64,000 nt of DNA from Antedon mediterranea (GCF_964355755.1 NC_092676.1:22798288-22862287), one strand, 5' to 3'. Positions 1 through 13,550 are shown, counted from the first letter of the stretch. The notes: generated by a model from the letters alone, not told the origin. Translations and numbers: made by a program.

Positions 1-500
1 ATTAATTTTTTTCAAAAGAGGTTATTATTTTGACTATTTCAGACTCATCAACTGGGTTAAGAAATATTGAATTTGGATTTGGATTTGGTAAGAATTCTTT
101 GAATGATTTGGTAACACGGGGAATTTGGTTTGCAAGGGTGGGGCCAATTTCGACAAAGTATTTATTAAACGCATTAGAAATTTTCTCCTGATCTTCGGTC
201 AATTCGCCATCGCAGTTAAAGGGAGTATTGGATTGTTGATTGCTGTTGTTTTTGTTAATCAGAGAATTAATTGTCTTCCAAGTTGCCTTGATATCATTTT
301 TATGTTTGTGACATATATTTTGGAAGTAATTAGCTTTAGAAATTTTGATTACAGAATTCAATTTATTGCGGTATAGTTTATAAGCTTTTTCATTTATGGG
401 AGTCGGACGGTGAAGAAATTTGGCATATAATTTCTGCTTATAGGCCTATTTTATAGATTTGAGCAAGCCGTCAGACATCCATGATTTTATTTTTTTGTGT
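1..500 (-). mobile_element. Non-LTR retrotransposon (LINE) fragment, linker/RT N-terminal region, decayed
   Basis: The minus strand from about 500 down to the window edge reads as the stretch between endonuclease and reverse transcriptase of a Jockey/CR1-type LINE. It starts around a KSWMSDGLLKSIK segment and passes through KAYKLYRNKLNSVI and a TWKTINSLINK segment. It then reaches FNKYFVEIGPTLANQI and an SIFLNPVDESEIVKIITSF segment just before the RT domain. An in-frame TAG (446-448 on the minus strand) interrupts the reading frame, so this copy is dead or partial. The RT catalytic core would lie to the left of the window. The clade is not resolved from this fragment; the LINE assignment itself rests on the characteristic motif order. 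Confidence 0.75.
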
Positions 501-769
501 CTTTTTTAGTATTGTACTGGAGGGGGAAGTTTTTGTCGTATAGGGACATGTGTGTTTGTCCTGTGTCTTGTTGTGCTGATGTAGCTGAATTGTTTTTTCT
601 TTTTCTTTTTTCCCGTTATTTATTTTTTATTTTTGTATTGACTACTTTTGAAACATTTATTATAATTACTGTATATACTTTTTTGATTTTTTTTTCTTCT
701 CCTCAAAGCCCTCTGGTCTTATTTAAGTTTCTCCAGCATAAGTGCATTCTACTTAAAAAAAACTCTCTC
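501..769. other. T-rich intergenic stretch, no gene seen
   Basis: Long T-runs and no recognisable coding signal. It may be a degraded upstream part of the adjoining LINE, but nothing supports that directly. Confidence 0.3.
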
Positions 770-1331
770 AACGTCTTTTCAATTTATAGTGGGAGAGAGA
801 GAGATTATTTACATGGTTAGGGGTGTTTTTTTTGTCAACCGCAGTATGCTTTGCGTGTCATATTTCCAAATGATTCCGTTGAATTAACTTGAATATAAGT
901 GCCTAAAGGCGAAATATCATGTGAAAAAAATCACTGTTTAAGAATAAAAGCTATGGTGAGAATGTTTACTACCGATTACAGTATATAATAGTGAAAGTGA
1001 TATTCTGCTAATATAATTAACATTTCAATTCAAATTTATTTATTATTATGTTAATAATGTATCTTATGAAAATAAATTTGAATTGAAATGTTAATTATAT
1101 TAGCAGAAAATCACTTTCACTAGTATTATATACTCGGTAGTAAACATTCTCACCATAGCTTGTATGATATTTCGGTTCTCACGCCGCGCCTTTAGGCACT
1201 TATATTCAAGATAATTCAACGGAATCATTTGGAAATTTGACACGCAAAGCATACTGCGGTTGACAAAAAAAACCACCCCTAACCATGTAAATAATCTCGC
1301 TCTCCCTCCCACTATAAATTGAAAAGACGTT
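770..1331. mobile_element. Foldback/MITE-like element with ~265-bp inverted arms
   Basis: The left arm (770-1041) begins AACGTCTTTTCAATTTATAG and is repeated as its reverse complement in the right arm (1070-1331), which ends in CTATAAATTGAAAAGACGTT. Only about 28 bp separates the arms. Arms are highly similar with scattered mismatches and small indels, so the palindrome is old enough to have diverged and is not a read artefact. There is no coding capacity. A transcript through it would form a very long hairpin. Confidence 0.85.
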
Positions 1332-1420
1332 GCTCATGGGATTCGAACCCCATACATCGACATGTCCACAGTCCTCTTGACTACACAGACGGCTCGACTA
1401 CAGGAGGCGGCTTGACATTG
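1332..1420 (-). repeat. tRNA-like SINE head (putative)
   Basis: On the minus strand there is a B-box-like GGGTTCGAATCC (complement of 1341-1352 region) and, at roughly the spacing expected for a tRNA promoter, an A-box-like TAGTCAAGAGG. The T-arm pairs as ATGGG/CCCAT around an eight-base loop, one base more than a true tRNA, and no clean acceptor stem is seen. A tRNA-derived SINE head or decayed tRNA is the best reading; a functional tRNA is unlikely. Confidence 0.4.
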
Positions 1421-2272
1421 CATTAGCGAATTGTAATTAGCTTAATTCTTACGTCACACCTTATGGATATAACTAATGAATATTCATGTTTATTTTGTAA
1501 CTCCCTAATGCAAATGGGCTTCGAATCTCATGTGCAACTCATTTTTACTTTATAGTGAGAGAGATTATTTAGAGGGTTAAGTTTAGTTATTTAGGAAGTA
1601 GTTCGGCTATCTTTCACATAAGAGGTCCCCAACTTATGTATGAAAAAACTACTGAAAAAAACTACACTACGAATACATTTTAATGCATTACCGTACTAAA
1701 TGTTTTTAGTTTGTCAAGTGTTTAATTAACTCATGTAAAGGAAATTTAAACAGCTACAGGCATTATTACAAAATAAGTCTAACATGATATGGTCTAAATA
1801 TATGTGATGTTGCATAGCCATGGGGAGAAATAAAATTTAGTAACAGTAACTACCTATTTCTCTCCATGCATAAGCACAGCATCATCGGATTTTTTTAGCT
1901 GATTGTTTATGAAATATATAATTATCACTTGCTAAAAAAATAAAACTGGGCTAGATTGGTAGATAACTTAGCATGGACTTCATAGTAGTATAGTAAATTA
2001 GCTATGGCCAAATTTGAAATAATAGAGGGCACTATAGAATATTTTCCATTTTTGCAATTTTGAACTAAAGAAAGAGTAATGAAGGTTTGATAACATTTTT
2101 TGGTCGGTCTGGATTGGGCAACTTTTAAGACCTATAGTGTACAATAATTGGCATTGTACCGTTACTCAATAATACTAATAAATAGTGAATAAGGTACTGT
2201 AAGTTTAATACTTTTCCACAAGGCAGCGAAGGCTTGCCATACTTGTCGCCCTCTGTAGTTTGATGTCGTTGG
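1421..2272. other. Intergenic, no gene seen
   Basis: AT-rich unique-looking DNA. The one notable word is AGGCTTGCCATA at 2230-2241, with about 10 more matching bases upstream. It matches the right terminus of the 7.2-kb palindrome at 3632-10812 and may be a relic end of the same element family. Confidence 0.4.
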
Positions 2273-2327
2273 ATTTTTTGAGCTATATATCCAATACCAA
2301 ATTGGCGAGTAAATCATGTTTTACTTT
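2273..2327 (+). repeat. Left copy of a ~55-bp inverted repeat flanking the satellite block
   Basis: This stretch contains CCAAATTGGCGAGTAAATCA and matches the reverse complement of 18653-18708, apart from a few differences in its first part. The pair encloses 16.4 kb that also contains the satellite arrays in opposite orientations, so it could be the terminal inverted repeat of one very large foldback. No target-site duplication could be identified, so it may instead be a dispersed repeat. Confidence 0.5.
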
Positions 2328-2659
2328 AAATTAAATTTATACGCTCTTCCACAAGGTCAATTGTTAGTTATACATACAGACTATATTAAAACAATGATTT
2401 TGAACACGTAGGGCATTTCTTTGAATTCTTTCCTATTGTCGTTTTGTGGTAATTTACAGCTTTTTATATGTTTAACAAACGTACATAATCAATTGCGTCT
2501 GCATCATGCTAGACTACAACTTCCGGTAGTGACGTAATCAGCATATTTTTGGTAATAAAACTTTTTCACTAAGCTAGGGAATCTTCTGATATCAATATTC
2601 ATTAGACCGTACTTTAGTTAGCCAATCAAAATAAACGTATAAACAATTTTGCGGCGATG
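2328..2659. other. Intergenic, nothing recognised
   Basis: AT-rich; no coding signal, repeat period or TIR visible. Confidence 0.3.
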
Positions 2660-3631
2660 TTGTTGAGGTAAAATATACTGTGTTTTACAATAACCAATTT
2701 GGTTAGAGTAAAACACAATGATAAAGAATAGGAAACATTTAATAATATGATAAATGTCATTACATAGCAATTTATCACTGTGTTTTACTATAACCAATTT
2801 GGTTAGAGTAAAACACAATGATATAGAATAGGCAACATTTAATAATATGATAAATGACATTTACATAGCAATTTAGCACTGTGTTTTACTATAAACAATT
2901 TGGTTAAAGTAAAGCAGAATGATAAAGAATAGGAATTTAATAATATGATATATGACATTTACATAGCAATTTAGCACTGTGTTTTACTATAACCAATTTG
3001 GTTAGAGTAAAACACAATGATAAAGAATAGGAAACATTTAATAATATGATATATGACATTCACATAGCAATTTAGCACTGTGTTTTACTATAACCAATTT
3101 GGTTAGAGTAAAACACAATGATATAGAATAGGAAACATTTAATAATTTGATAAATGACATTTACATAGCAATTAGCACTGTGTTTTACTATAACCAATTT
3201 GGTTAAAGTAAAACACAATGATAAAGAATAGGAAACACTTAATAATATGATAAATGACATTTACATAGCAATTTAGCACTGTGTTTTACTATAACCAATT
3301 TGGTTAAAGTAAAGCAGAATGATGAAGAATAGGAATTTAATAATATGATATATGACATTTACATAGAAATTTAGCACTGTGTTTTACTATAACCAATTTG
3401 GTTAAAGTAAAACACAATGATAAAGATTAGGAAATATTTAACAATAATGATTATTTACATAGCAATTTAGCACTGTGTTTTACTATAACCAATTTGGTTA
3501 TAGTAAAACACAATGATATAGAATAGGAAACATTTAATAATATGATAAATGACATTTACATAGCAATTTATCACTGTGTTTTACTATAACCAATTTGGTT
3601 AGAGTAAAACACAATGATAAAGAATAGGAAA
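2660..3631 (+). repeat. ~100-bp satellite array, block 1 (plus orientation)
   Basis: About ten head-to-tail monomers; successive CACTGTG starts at 2776, 2877, 2975, 3076, 3176 and 3277 give a period of 98-101 bp. Each monomer carries a near-perfect palindrome of two 18-bp arms, GTGTTTTACTATAACCAA and its complement, around one T. A spacer with ATGATAAAGAATAGGAAACA follows. The array stops abruptly at AGGAAA, where the 7.2-kb palindrome is inserted, and resumes at 10813 in the same orientation. Confidence 0.93.
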
Positions 3632-6600
3632 TATGGCAAGCCTCAGCTGTCTGAAGTATTCAAAATATTATATTATTATATCATTTTTTTATTATATTAT
3701 ATATTGTATTGTAATGAATTATACGTTTTGCATTATATTACTTGGTTTAAGCATTATATTATATCTATTTCTAATATATTATGTGAAAAATGTAACAAAT
3801 TATTGACTTTTTGTATTATATTATTTGGTTTTAGCATTATATTATGAACATTTAATATTATATTATTAATAAAATACATTATATTATAATATAATTGTAT
3901 TATATTAAACGCATTTACTTTACTTTATAACATACAACATTATTATATTATACGGATTCGTTAGTTATATTATTATTTTGTATGATGTTTATTATACGTC
4001 ACGGCTTATTTTAGTTCTTCTAACTCTTTCTCTCCCTCCCCCTGTTCACTAGCAATCAGCGGCCGGCAGAATCTGAATTGTGTGACTGTTGAAGAATAAC
4101 TACGTACTAGGCCTAGCCTAGGCCTACTAGGGGATCTAATAACCTAGACAAGTGACCAAGGATCACCGGACAGCTACAACTAATACTACAATACAATAAT
4201 ACTACTACAATAACTACTACTGCTACTACCTAGGCCTAGCTAGTGAGTAGTAGGTAGCTACTACTAGGCTCTAGGGCGTATGTATGATGTTAACTGGGCC
4301 TAGGCTAGGCCTAGAGGCCTACTAGTACTAGGCTAGGCCTAGACTTAAGTTGTAGTAGGCTAGGGCCGGGCCTGCTGCCTTAGGCTAGGCTACTACTACT
4401 ACTACTAGGCAGCCCATGATGGGTACGAGTAAGCCAAAATTTTGGATATATGTAAACCAAAATTTGGGTACGAGCGTGTTGGCATGGCATGGGTACGGGT
4501 TGACCTGTATCCTTCTAGCTAATCGTACTATGCCTAGGCCTCAAGTAAGTCTACGCTACCCAGTCCGGCTACAATATGGTCTATTGTTTTATAGCTTTAT
4601 TGATAGCTGGGTTCAAATCTGGGTTGGGACGGCTTTTTCTCATTCTAAAACAGATTTCCTTATCATAATAAAATAATATATGAATTTATTTGTAATATTG
4701 TAATGTATACATAATATAAGTAATTGCCATTGCCTTTATTACTATTAATTATGTATTATACGGTTACCCCTTAATTATACTATAGTATAATTTCCTTGTT
4801 ATATTTTATTCCTAATTCTACAATTTTGTCTTTCACAGCACAAATTTATCATACTGAATCATCACACACCAAGTCTCATAAATCTCTACTGTATTTGTCC
4901 AAGCTACTCCAGCTACATTGTATTGCCTTGAGGCTAAACTACACGGTATACTGGCACTACCATCATTCCTGGCTCGTCAACCAGTACCACATAAGCACAG
5001 TTTCAGTTTATTTACCATTTCAATTTCTGAACATAAGAGATGAACAACTTATATGGATGGATAACCATAAGAGCGAAGCTCGTTTACTGGTCACCCGTTA
5101 GTGCAGTGACATTACAGACAACATAAAGACAGGACAAAGGTGCAATACTTAACAAGACATGTGAACACTTGTGTTTGCAACCCCTTGGATAAAATAATAT
5201 ATTTATATAATGGAGAAAGTTAGATATTATATTATTTCTTTTTGATCATACAATGATAATTTTTAAATTACTTCTTAAGAAGTCATACTACTGATTCAAA
5301 ATAGTGACTTACACCCTGTGGTCAAGGCTTTATTTGCTCTTATGCTTATTTCCTCCAACATACAGAGTACATAGGACTTTTTTTATTCATAACTGTTGAA
5401 TTGTTTCCCAATACATAGTACCTATTGGTATTATATCTAAAAATACAAAGGCGGCTAACACAGATAGTTCCATATATACAGTACTCTTTTATAAATAAAT
5501 GTATCTCTCCAAACTACTCCCAACTACCTAATCTAAAAATAGTACTATTAGCATACTACTATACACTTTGTAGACAAGAAATAAGTTGTATACACCTACA
5601 GGACTTATGGTAGTGCAGTCGATCGCCCTCTCACTGGCCCGGTCAACATAATCTATACCTAGATTATTACAGTAATTAAAGTACAGTATTACAGAGTTTT
5701 TTTTTTGTTGCAGAAATCAAAGTTATGTGTATAGAAAGCAGTACTCGTATTAAAAACTAAGCAGGTTGCAGGTCTTGAACGCAAACTGGCAGGATATTTT
5801 GAATATTTTTTGTTGTTGAAATGATGGAATCCTAACTTCAATTTCCACGAACCCTTTTATTTAAATTTATTTGAATAGACCTCCATGTAAACTCATTAAA
5901 GGCTACATGATTGTTTTATATTTTAATATGTGATAGTAGAAAATCATTGTGTATAATGAGGACTATGAATCTGATATTTACTTGCATTCTCATCTTTTTA
6001 AATTATTATTTATAATGCCGGTAATGAGTTTAAAATTTAATTATATTGACTATTTTTGATAATCATCATGTCCTTATAAATTCATTTATATTTCTTTTGT
6101 GTAATATAGTTCATATATTATGTATTAAGTAAATTGGTAAGGCCCTATACTGTTACTATTTAAGGAAAGTTTATATACACTATTATTTTATGCCTACCAA
6201 TATTAGTATTAATTGTTTATGTAAATATTTTGTCTAATTGCCTTGATTTTTTGTATAGGCCAATGGCATCAATGTTTTTCTCAAAGCAAATTAGCCTAAT
6301 AATGCCACATTTAGACACATGATTCATTGATTTCTGATATTCTGTACTTGTGTATGCATTACTAAAATAGTAGTTAATATATTTCATTTATAATGTATGT
6401 ATAAACATATATTCATATTTTTTTTAACATTTTTAAATTTAAAAATTATTACAATACCTATCTACCTTTCTGATATTGTTACTATTATATAATATTCTTT
6501 GAGGCAGCAATAAAAAAAAAATTAGAACAATTAATTTGAGTTATACTGTACTATGTTAGTTCAGGAGATGAAGTGTGTGTGGGCAGAAACTAGTGTGTTG

Positions 6601-9600
6601 GAGGTTGGTGGTGTGAGGTGTATAGTTGTCACTTTAAGACCTAAATTAGATGTTTTCTGAAGAAAAGAAGTAAGCGCATACGCTTTCAAACAACAACAAG
6701 AAGATTCACACAAAAATAATTACTTTCCAATAAAGTAGTATAACAGTGTATATTACAGTACATTGAATAAACTCGAGCGGAATAATAACGCACATAAAAA
6801 AACATTCATTTTCTTTTCGAAAAGTGCCCTCTCTAGTTTTCTATTAATTTATTAATAATTATTATTAATTAATGAGTAATATGAACATATTTTTAACATT
6901 CAATGCTGGAAGCTGGTTCTACTCCTAACAAAGTTTCATATCTCCAAATTTCATCAACGTATTCAAAGCACTTCAATATTAAATATCACATTTAACATAA
7001 AAATTCGGGTTTTGGATAGAATTTTGCTTAAAAACATATACAAAAAACATCGATAAAAAATACTTTTCGTATTCAAAAACATTTGATACTTGGTATAAAT
7101 GTTCACTATAGGTTGCTCTATTCACAGAAAAAAATTGCATTCATGAACGTTTTTTGTTGGTTGTTTTTTCGAAATAGTTATTAGCTTGAAAAAAATGAGT
7201 TGGAATTGTATGGTCTTTCATAAGTGTACATTTTGTAAAAACGTAAATTTAAAAAATCAGTGATATGGCTTGATAGTTATTTTTTGTTTGCAATATGGAT
7301 GGAGCAACCTATATTGAACATTTATACCAAGTATCAAATGTTTTTGAATACGAAAAGTATTTTTTATCGATGTTTTTTGTATATGTTTTTAAGCAAAATT
7401 ATATCCAAAACCTGAATTTGTAATGTTAAATGTAATTTATTTAAGCGCTTTGAATACGTTGATGAAATTTGGAGATATGAAACTTTGTTAGGCGTAGATA
7501 CAGTTTCCAGCATTACATTTTAAAAATATGTTTATATTACTCATTAATTAATAATAATTATTAATAAATTAATAGAAAACTAGAGAGGGCACTTTTCGAC
7601 AAGAAAATGAATGTTTTTTATGTGCGTTATTATTCCGCTCGAGTTTATTCAATGTACTGTAATTATTATACACTGTTATACTATTTTATTGGAAAGTAAT
7701 TATTTTTGTGTGAATCTTCTTGGAGTTGTTTGAAGGCGTATCCGCTTACTTCTTTTCTTCAGAAAACATCTAATTTAGGTCTTAAAGTGCACGACAACTA
7801 TACACCTCACACCACCAACCTCCAACACACTAGTTTCTGCCCACACACACTTCATCTCCTGAACTAACATAGTACAGTATAAGTCAAATAAATTTTTTAA
7901 TTTTTTTTTATTGCTGCCTCAAAAAATATTATATAATAGTAACAATATCAGAAAGGTAGATAGGTATTGTAATAATTTTTAAATTTAAAAATGTTAAAAA
8001 AAATATGAATATATGTTTATACATACATTATAAATGAAATATATTAACTACTATTTTAGTAATGCATACACAAGTACAGAATATCAGAAATCAATGAATC
8101 ATGTGTCTAAATGTGGCATTATTAGGCTAATTTGCTTTGAGAAAAACATTGATGCCATTGGCCTATACAAAAATCAAGGCAATTAGACAAAATATTTACA
8201 TAAACAATTAATACTAATATTGGTAGGCATAAAATAATAGTGTATATAAACTTTCCTTAAATAATAACAGTATAGGGCCTTACCAATTTATTTAATACAT
8301 AATATATGAACTATATTACACAAAGAAAGTATAAATGAATTTATAAGGACATGATGATTATCAAAAATAGTCAATATAATTAAATTTTAAACTCATTACC
8401 GGCATTATATATAATATTTTAAAAAGATAAGAATGCAAGTAAATATCAGATTCATAGTCCTCATTATACAAAATGATTTCCTACTATCACATATTAAAAT
8501 AATCATAAAACAATCATGTAGCCTTTAATGACTTTACATGCAGGTCTATTCAAATAAATTTAAATAAAAGGGTCATAATATGTCTTCGTCTCCAGTTCGT
8601 GGAAAGTGAGTTAGGATTCCATCATTTCAACAACAAAAAATATTCAAAATATCCTGCCAGTTTGCGTTCAAGACCTGCAACCTGCTTAGTTTTTAATACG
8701 AGTACTGCTTTCTATACACATAACTTTGATTTCTGCAAAAAAAAAAAAACTCTGTAATAATGTACTTTAATTACTGTAATAATCTAGGTATAGATTATGT
8801 TGACCGGGCCAGTGAGAGGGCGATCGACTGTACTACCATAAGTCCTGTAGGTGTATACAACTTATTTCTTGTCTACAAAGTGTATAGTAGTATGCTAATA
8901 GTACTATTATTAGATTAGGTAGTTGGGAGTAGTTTGGAGAGATACATCTATCTATAAAAGAGTACTGTATATATAGAACTATCTGTGTTAGCCGCCTTTG
9001 TATTTTTAGATATAATACCAATAGGTACTATGTATTGGGAAACAATTCAACAGTTATGAATAAAAAAAAGTCCTATGTACTCTGTATGTTGGAGGAAATA
9101 AGCATAAGAGCAAATAAAGCCTTGACCACAGGGTGTAAGTCACTATTTTGAATCAGTAGTATGACTTCTTAAGAAGTAATTTAAAAATTATCATTGTATG
9201 ATCAAAAAGAAATATTATAATATCTAACTTTCTCCTTTATATAAATATATTATTTTATCCAAGGGGTTGCAAACACAAGTGTTCACATGTCTTAGTATTG
9301 CACCTTTGTCCTGTCTTTATGTTGTCTGTAATGTCACTGCACTAACGGGTGACCGGTAAACGAGCTTCGCTCTTACGGTTATCCATCCATATAAGTTGTT
9401 CATCTCTTATGTTCAGAAATTGAAATGGTAAATAAACTGAAACTGTGCTTATGTGGTACTGGTTGACGAGCCAGGAATGATGGTAGTGCCAGTATACCGT
9501 ATAGTTTAGCCTCAAGGCAATACAATGTAGCTGGAGTAGCTTGGACAAATACAGTAGAGATTTATGAGACTTGGTGTGTGATGATTCAGTATGATAAATT

Positions 9601-10812
9601 TGTGCTGTGAAAGACAAAATTGTAGAATTAGGAATAAAATATAACAAGGAAATTATACTATAGTATAATTAAGGGGTAACCGTATAATACATAATTAATA
9701 GTAATAAAGGCAATGGCAATTACTTATATTATGTATACATTACAATATTACAAATAAATTCATATATTATTTTATTATAAGGAAATCTGTTTTAGAATGA
9801 GAAAAAGCCGTCCCAACCCAGATTTGAACCCAGCTATCAATAAAGCTATAAAACAAAATAGACCATATTGTAGCCGGACTGGGTAGCGTAGACTTACTTG
9901 AGGCCTAGGCATAGTACGATTAGCTAGAAGGATACAGGTCAACCCGTACCCATGCCATGCCAACACGCTCGTACCCAAATTTTGGTTTACATATATCCAA
10001 AATTTTGGCTTACTCGTACCCATCATGGGCTGCCTAGTAGTAGTAGTAGTAGTAGTAGCCTAGCCTAAGGCAGCAGGCCCGGCCCTAGCCTACTACAACT
10101 TAAGTCTAGGCCTAGCCTAGTACTAGTAGGCCTCTAGGCCTAGCCTAGGCCCTAGTAGTTAACATCATACATACGCCCTAGAGCCTAGTAGTAGCTACCT
10201 ACTACTCACTAGCTAGGCCTAGGTAGTAGCAGTAGTAGTTATTGTAGTAGTATTATTGTATTGTAGTATTAGTTGTAGCTGTCCGGTGATCCTTGGTCAC
10301 TTGTCTAGATCCCCTAGTAGGCCTAGGCTAGGCCTAGTACGTAGTTATTCTTCAACAGTCACACAATTCAGATTCTGCCGGCCGCTGATTGCTAGTGAAC
10401 AGGGGGAGGGAGAGAAAGAGTTAGAAGAACTGAAATAAGCCGTGACGTATAATAAACATCATACAAATTAATAATATAACTAACGAATCCGTATAATATA
10501 ATAATGTTGTATGTTATAAAGTAAAGTAAATGCGTTTAATATAATACAATTATATTATAATATAATGTATTTTTTTAATAATATAATATTAAATGTTCAT
10601 AATATAATGCTAAAACCAAATAATATAATACAAAAAGTCAATAATTTGTTACATTTTTCACATAATATATTAGAAATAGATATAATATAATGCTAAAACC
10701 AAGTAATATAATGCAAAACGTATAATTCATTACAATACAATATATAATATAATAAAAAAATGATATAATAATATAATATTTTGAATACTTCAGACAGCTG
10801 AGGCTTGCCATA
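3632..10812. mobile_element. 7.2-kb palindromic (giant foldback) element inserted in the satellite
   Basis: The left arm runs from TATGGCAAGCCTCAGC (3632) to about 7120. The right arm runs from about 7298 to GCTGAGGCTTGCCATA (10812) and is its reverse complement. A spacer of about 175 bp lies between them, so each arm is about 3.5 kb. AGGAAA lies directly outside both ends and occurs once in an intact satellite monomer (ATAGGAAACATT), as expected of a 6-bp target-site duplication. The arms differ by substitutions and small indels; for example the left has extra bases near 4137 and 5150. They contain TAATATA-rich blocks and a TAGGCCTAG/CTACTA low-complexity block. No transposase-like protein is visible. 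Short open frames mirrored in the two arms are explained by the duplication. Confidence 0.88.
6700..7740. repeat. Core of the giant palindrome with unpaired central spacer
   Basis: The innermost arms carry AAAAACATCGATAAAAAATA-type sequence followed by a CGTATTCAAAAACATTTGAT segment. They flank a spacer (about 7121-7297) that is not self-complementary. The spacer holds TGTATGGTCTTTCATAAGTG at 7207-7226, a motif that recurs in the loops of three other foldbacks in this window (around 13906, 14531 and 15161). Confidence 0.7.
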
Positions 10813-13550
10813 AGGAAACATTTAATAATAATGATTATTTACATAGCAATTTAGCACTGTGTTTTACTATAACCAATTTGGTTATAGTAAAACACAATGA
10901 TAAAGAATAGGAAACATTTAATAATATGATATATGACATTCACATAGCAATTTAGCACTGTGTTTTACTATAACCAATTTGGTTAAAGTAAAACACAATG
11001 ATAAAGATTAGGAAATATTTAACAATAATGATTATTTACATAGCAATTTAGCACTGTGTTTTACTATAACCAATTTGGTTATAGTAAAACACAATGATAT
11101 AGAATAGGAAACATTTAATAATATGATAAATGACATTTACATAGCAATTTATCACTGTGTTTTACTATAACCAATTTGGTTAGAGTAAAACACAATGATA
11201 AAGAATAGGAAACATTTAATAATAATGATTATTTACATAGCAATTTAGCACTGTGTTTTACTATAACCAATTTGGTTATAGTAAAACACAATGATAAAGA
11301 ATAGGAAACATTTAATAATATGATATATGACATTTACATAGAAATTTAGCACTGTGTTTTACTATAACCAATTTGGTTAAAGTAAAACACAATGATAAAG
11401 ATTAGGAAATATTTAACAATAATGATTATTTACATAGCAATTTAGCACTGTGTTTTACTATAACCAATTTGGTTATAGTAAAACACAATGATATAGAATA
11501 GGAAACATTTAATAATATGATAAATGACATTTACATAGCAATTTATCACTGTGTTTTACTATAACCAATTTGGTTAGAGTAAAACACAATGATAAAGAAT
11601 AGGAAACATTTAATAATAATGATTATTTACATAGCAATTTAGCACTGTGTTTTACTATAACCAATTTGGTTATAGTAAAACACAATGATAAAGAATAGGA
11701 AACATTTAATAATATGATATATGACATTTACATAGCAATTTAGCACTGTGTTTTACTATAAACAATTTGGTTAAAGTAAAGCAGAATGATAAAGAATAGG
11801 AATTTAATAATATGATATATGACATTTACATAGCAATTTAGCACTGTGTTTTACTATAACCAATTTGGTTAGAGTAAAACACAATGATAAAGAATAGGAA
11901 ACATTTAATAATATGATATATGACATTCACATAGCAATTTAGCACTGTGTTTTACTATAACCAATTTGGTTAGAGTAACACAATGATATAGAATAGGAAA
12001 CATTTAATAATTTGATAAATGACATTTACATAGCAATTAGCACTGTGTTTTACTATAACCAATTTGGTTAAAGTAAAACACAATGATAAAGAATAGGAAA
12101 CACTTAATAATATGATAAATGACATTTACATAGCAATTTAGCACTGTGTTTTACTATAACCAATTTGGTTAAAGTAAAGCAGAATGATAAAGAATAGGAA
12201 TTTAATAATATGATATATGACATTTACATAGCAATTTAGCACTGTGTTTTACTATAACCAATTTGGTTAGAGTAAAACACAATGATAAAGATTAGGAAAT
12301 ATTTAATAATAATGATTATTTACATAGCAATTTAGCACTGTGTTTTACTATAACCAATTTGGTTATAGTAAAACACAATGATATAGAATAGGAAACATTT
12401 AATAATATGATAAATGACATTTACATAGCAATTTATCACTGTGTTTTACTATAACCAATTTGGTTAGAGTAAAACACAATGATAAAGAATAGGAAACATT
12501 TAATAATAATGATTATTTACATAGCAATTTAGCACTGTGTTTTACTATAACCAATTTGGTTATAGTAAAACACAATGATAAAGAATAGGAAACATTTAAT
12601 AATATGATATATGACATTCACATAGCAATTTAGCACTGTGTTTTACTATAACCAATTTGGTTAGAGTAAAACACAATGATATAGAATAGGAAACATTTAA
12701 TAATTTGATAAATGACATTTACATAGCAATTTATCACTGTGTTTTACTATAACCAATTTGGTTATGGTAAAGCACAATGATATAGAATAGGAAACATTTA
12801 ATAATAATGATTATTTACATAGCAATTTAGCACCATGTTTTACTATAACCAATTTGGTTATGGTAAAGCACAATGATATAGAATAGGAAACATTTAATAA
12901 TATGATAAATGTCATTACATAGCAATTTAGCACTGTGTTTTACTATAACCAATTTGGTTAGAGTAAAACACAATGACAAAGAATAGGAAACATTTAATAA
13001 TAATGATTATTTACATAGCTAGCAATTTAGCACAATGTTTTACTATAACCAATTTGGTTATGGTAAAGCACAATGATATAGAATAGGAAACATTTAATAA
13101 TATGATAAATGTCATTACATAGCAATTTAGCACTGTGTTTTACTATAACCAATTTGGTTAGAGTAAAACACAATGATAAAGAATAGGAAACATTTTAATA
13201 ACATGATAAATGACATTCACATAGAAATTTAGCACTGTGTTTTACTATAACCAATTTGATTAGAGTAAAGCACAATGATAAAGAATATGAAACATTTAAT
13301 AATATGATAAATGACATTTACATAGTAATTTATCACTGTGTTTTACTATAACCAATTTGGTTAGAGTAAAACATTTTAACTATGATAAATGATATTTAGC
13401 ACTGTGCTGGATACAGTAAAACACAAATTAAGAATAGGAAACATATAATAATATGATACGTTTACATACAAATTTAGTATTGTGTTTTACTATAGCCAAT
13501 TTGGTTACAGTAAAACACAATGATAATGAAACATTTATTATATGATATTA
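10813..13550 (+). repeat. ~100-bp satellite array, block 2 (plus orientation)
   Basis: Continuation of block 1 after the palindrome insertion, about 27 monomers. Two monomer types are interspersed: a full type with AATATGATAAATGACATTTA and a slightly shorter type with AATAATGATTATTTACATAG. Groups of several monomers recur in the same order (compare 10990-11330 with 11380-11720), so the array has also grown by multi-monomer duplication. Monomers decay progressively after about 13190. Confidence 0.92.

Noticed and set aside
1100-1312. 70-residue open frame within the 770-1331 foldback
   Set aside because: It lies wholly in a noncoding inverted arm and the matching left arm does not preserve it.
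2618-3260. Open frames translating the satellite, for example MSFIILLNVAYS and similar
   Set aside because: Periodic reading of the ~100-bp satellite; the same peptide recurs with each monomer.
4600-4640. B-box-like GGGTTCAAATCT in the palindrome arm as a tRNA gene
   Set aside because: No A box at suitable spacing and no cloverleaf pairing found.
4796-9647. 101-residue open frames mirrored at 4796-5101 (+) and 9342-9647 (-), differing by two residues
   Set aside because: They lie in the two arms of one palindrome, so the near-identity follows from the duplication. No domain, start context or recognisable composition supports coding.
2660-13550. CRISPR-like array (regular repeats with palindromes)
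   Set aside because: No unique spacers: the whole ~100-bp unit repeats, in a eukaryotic context.
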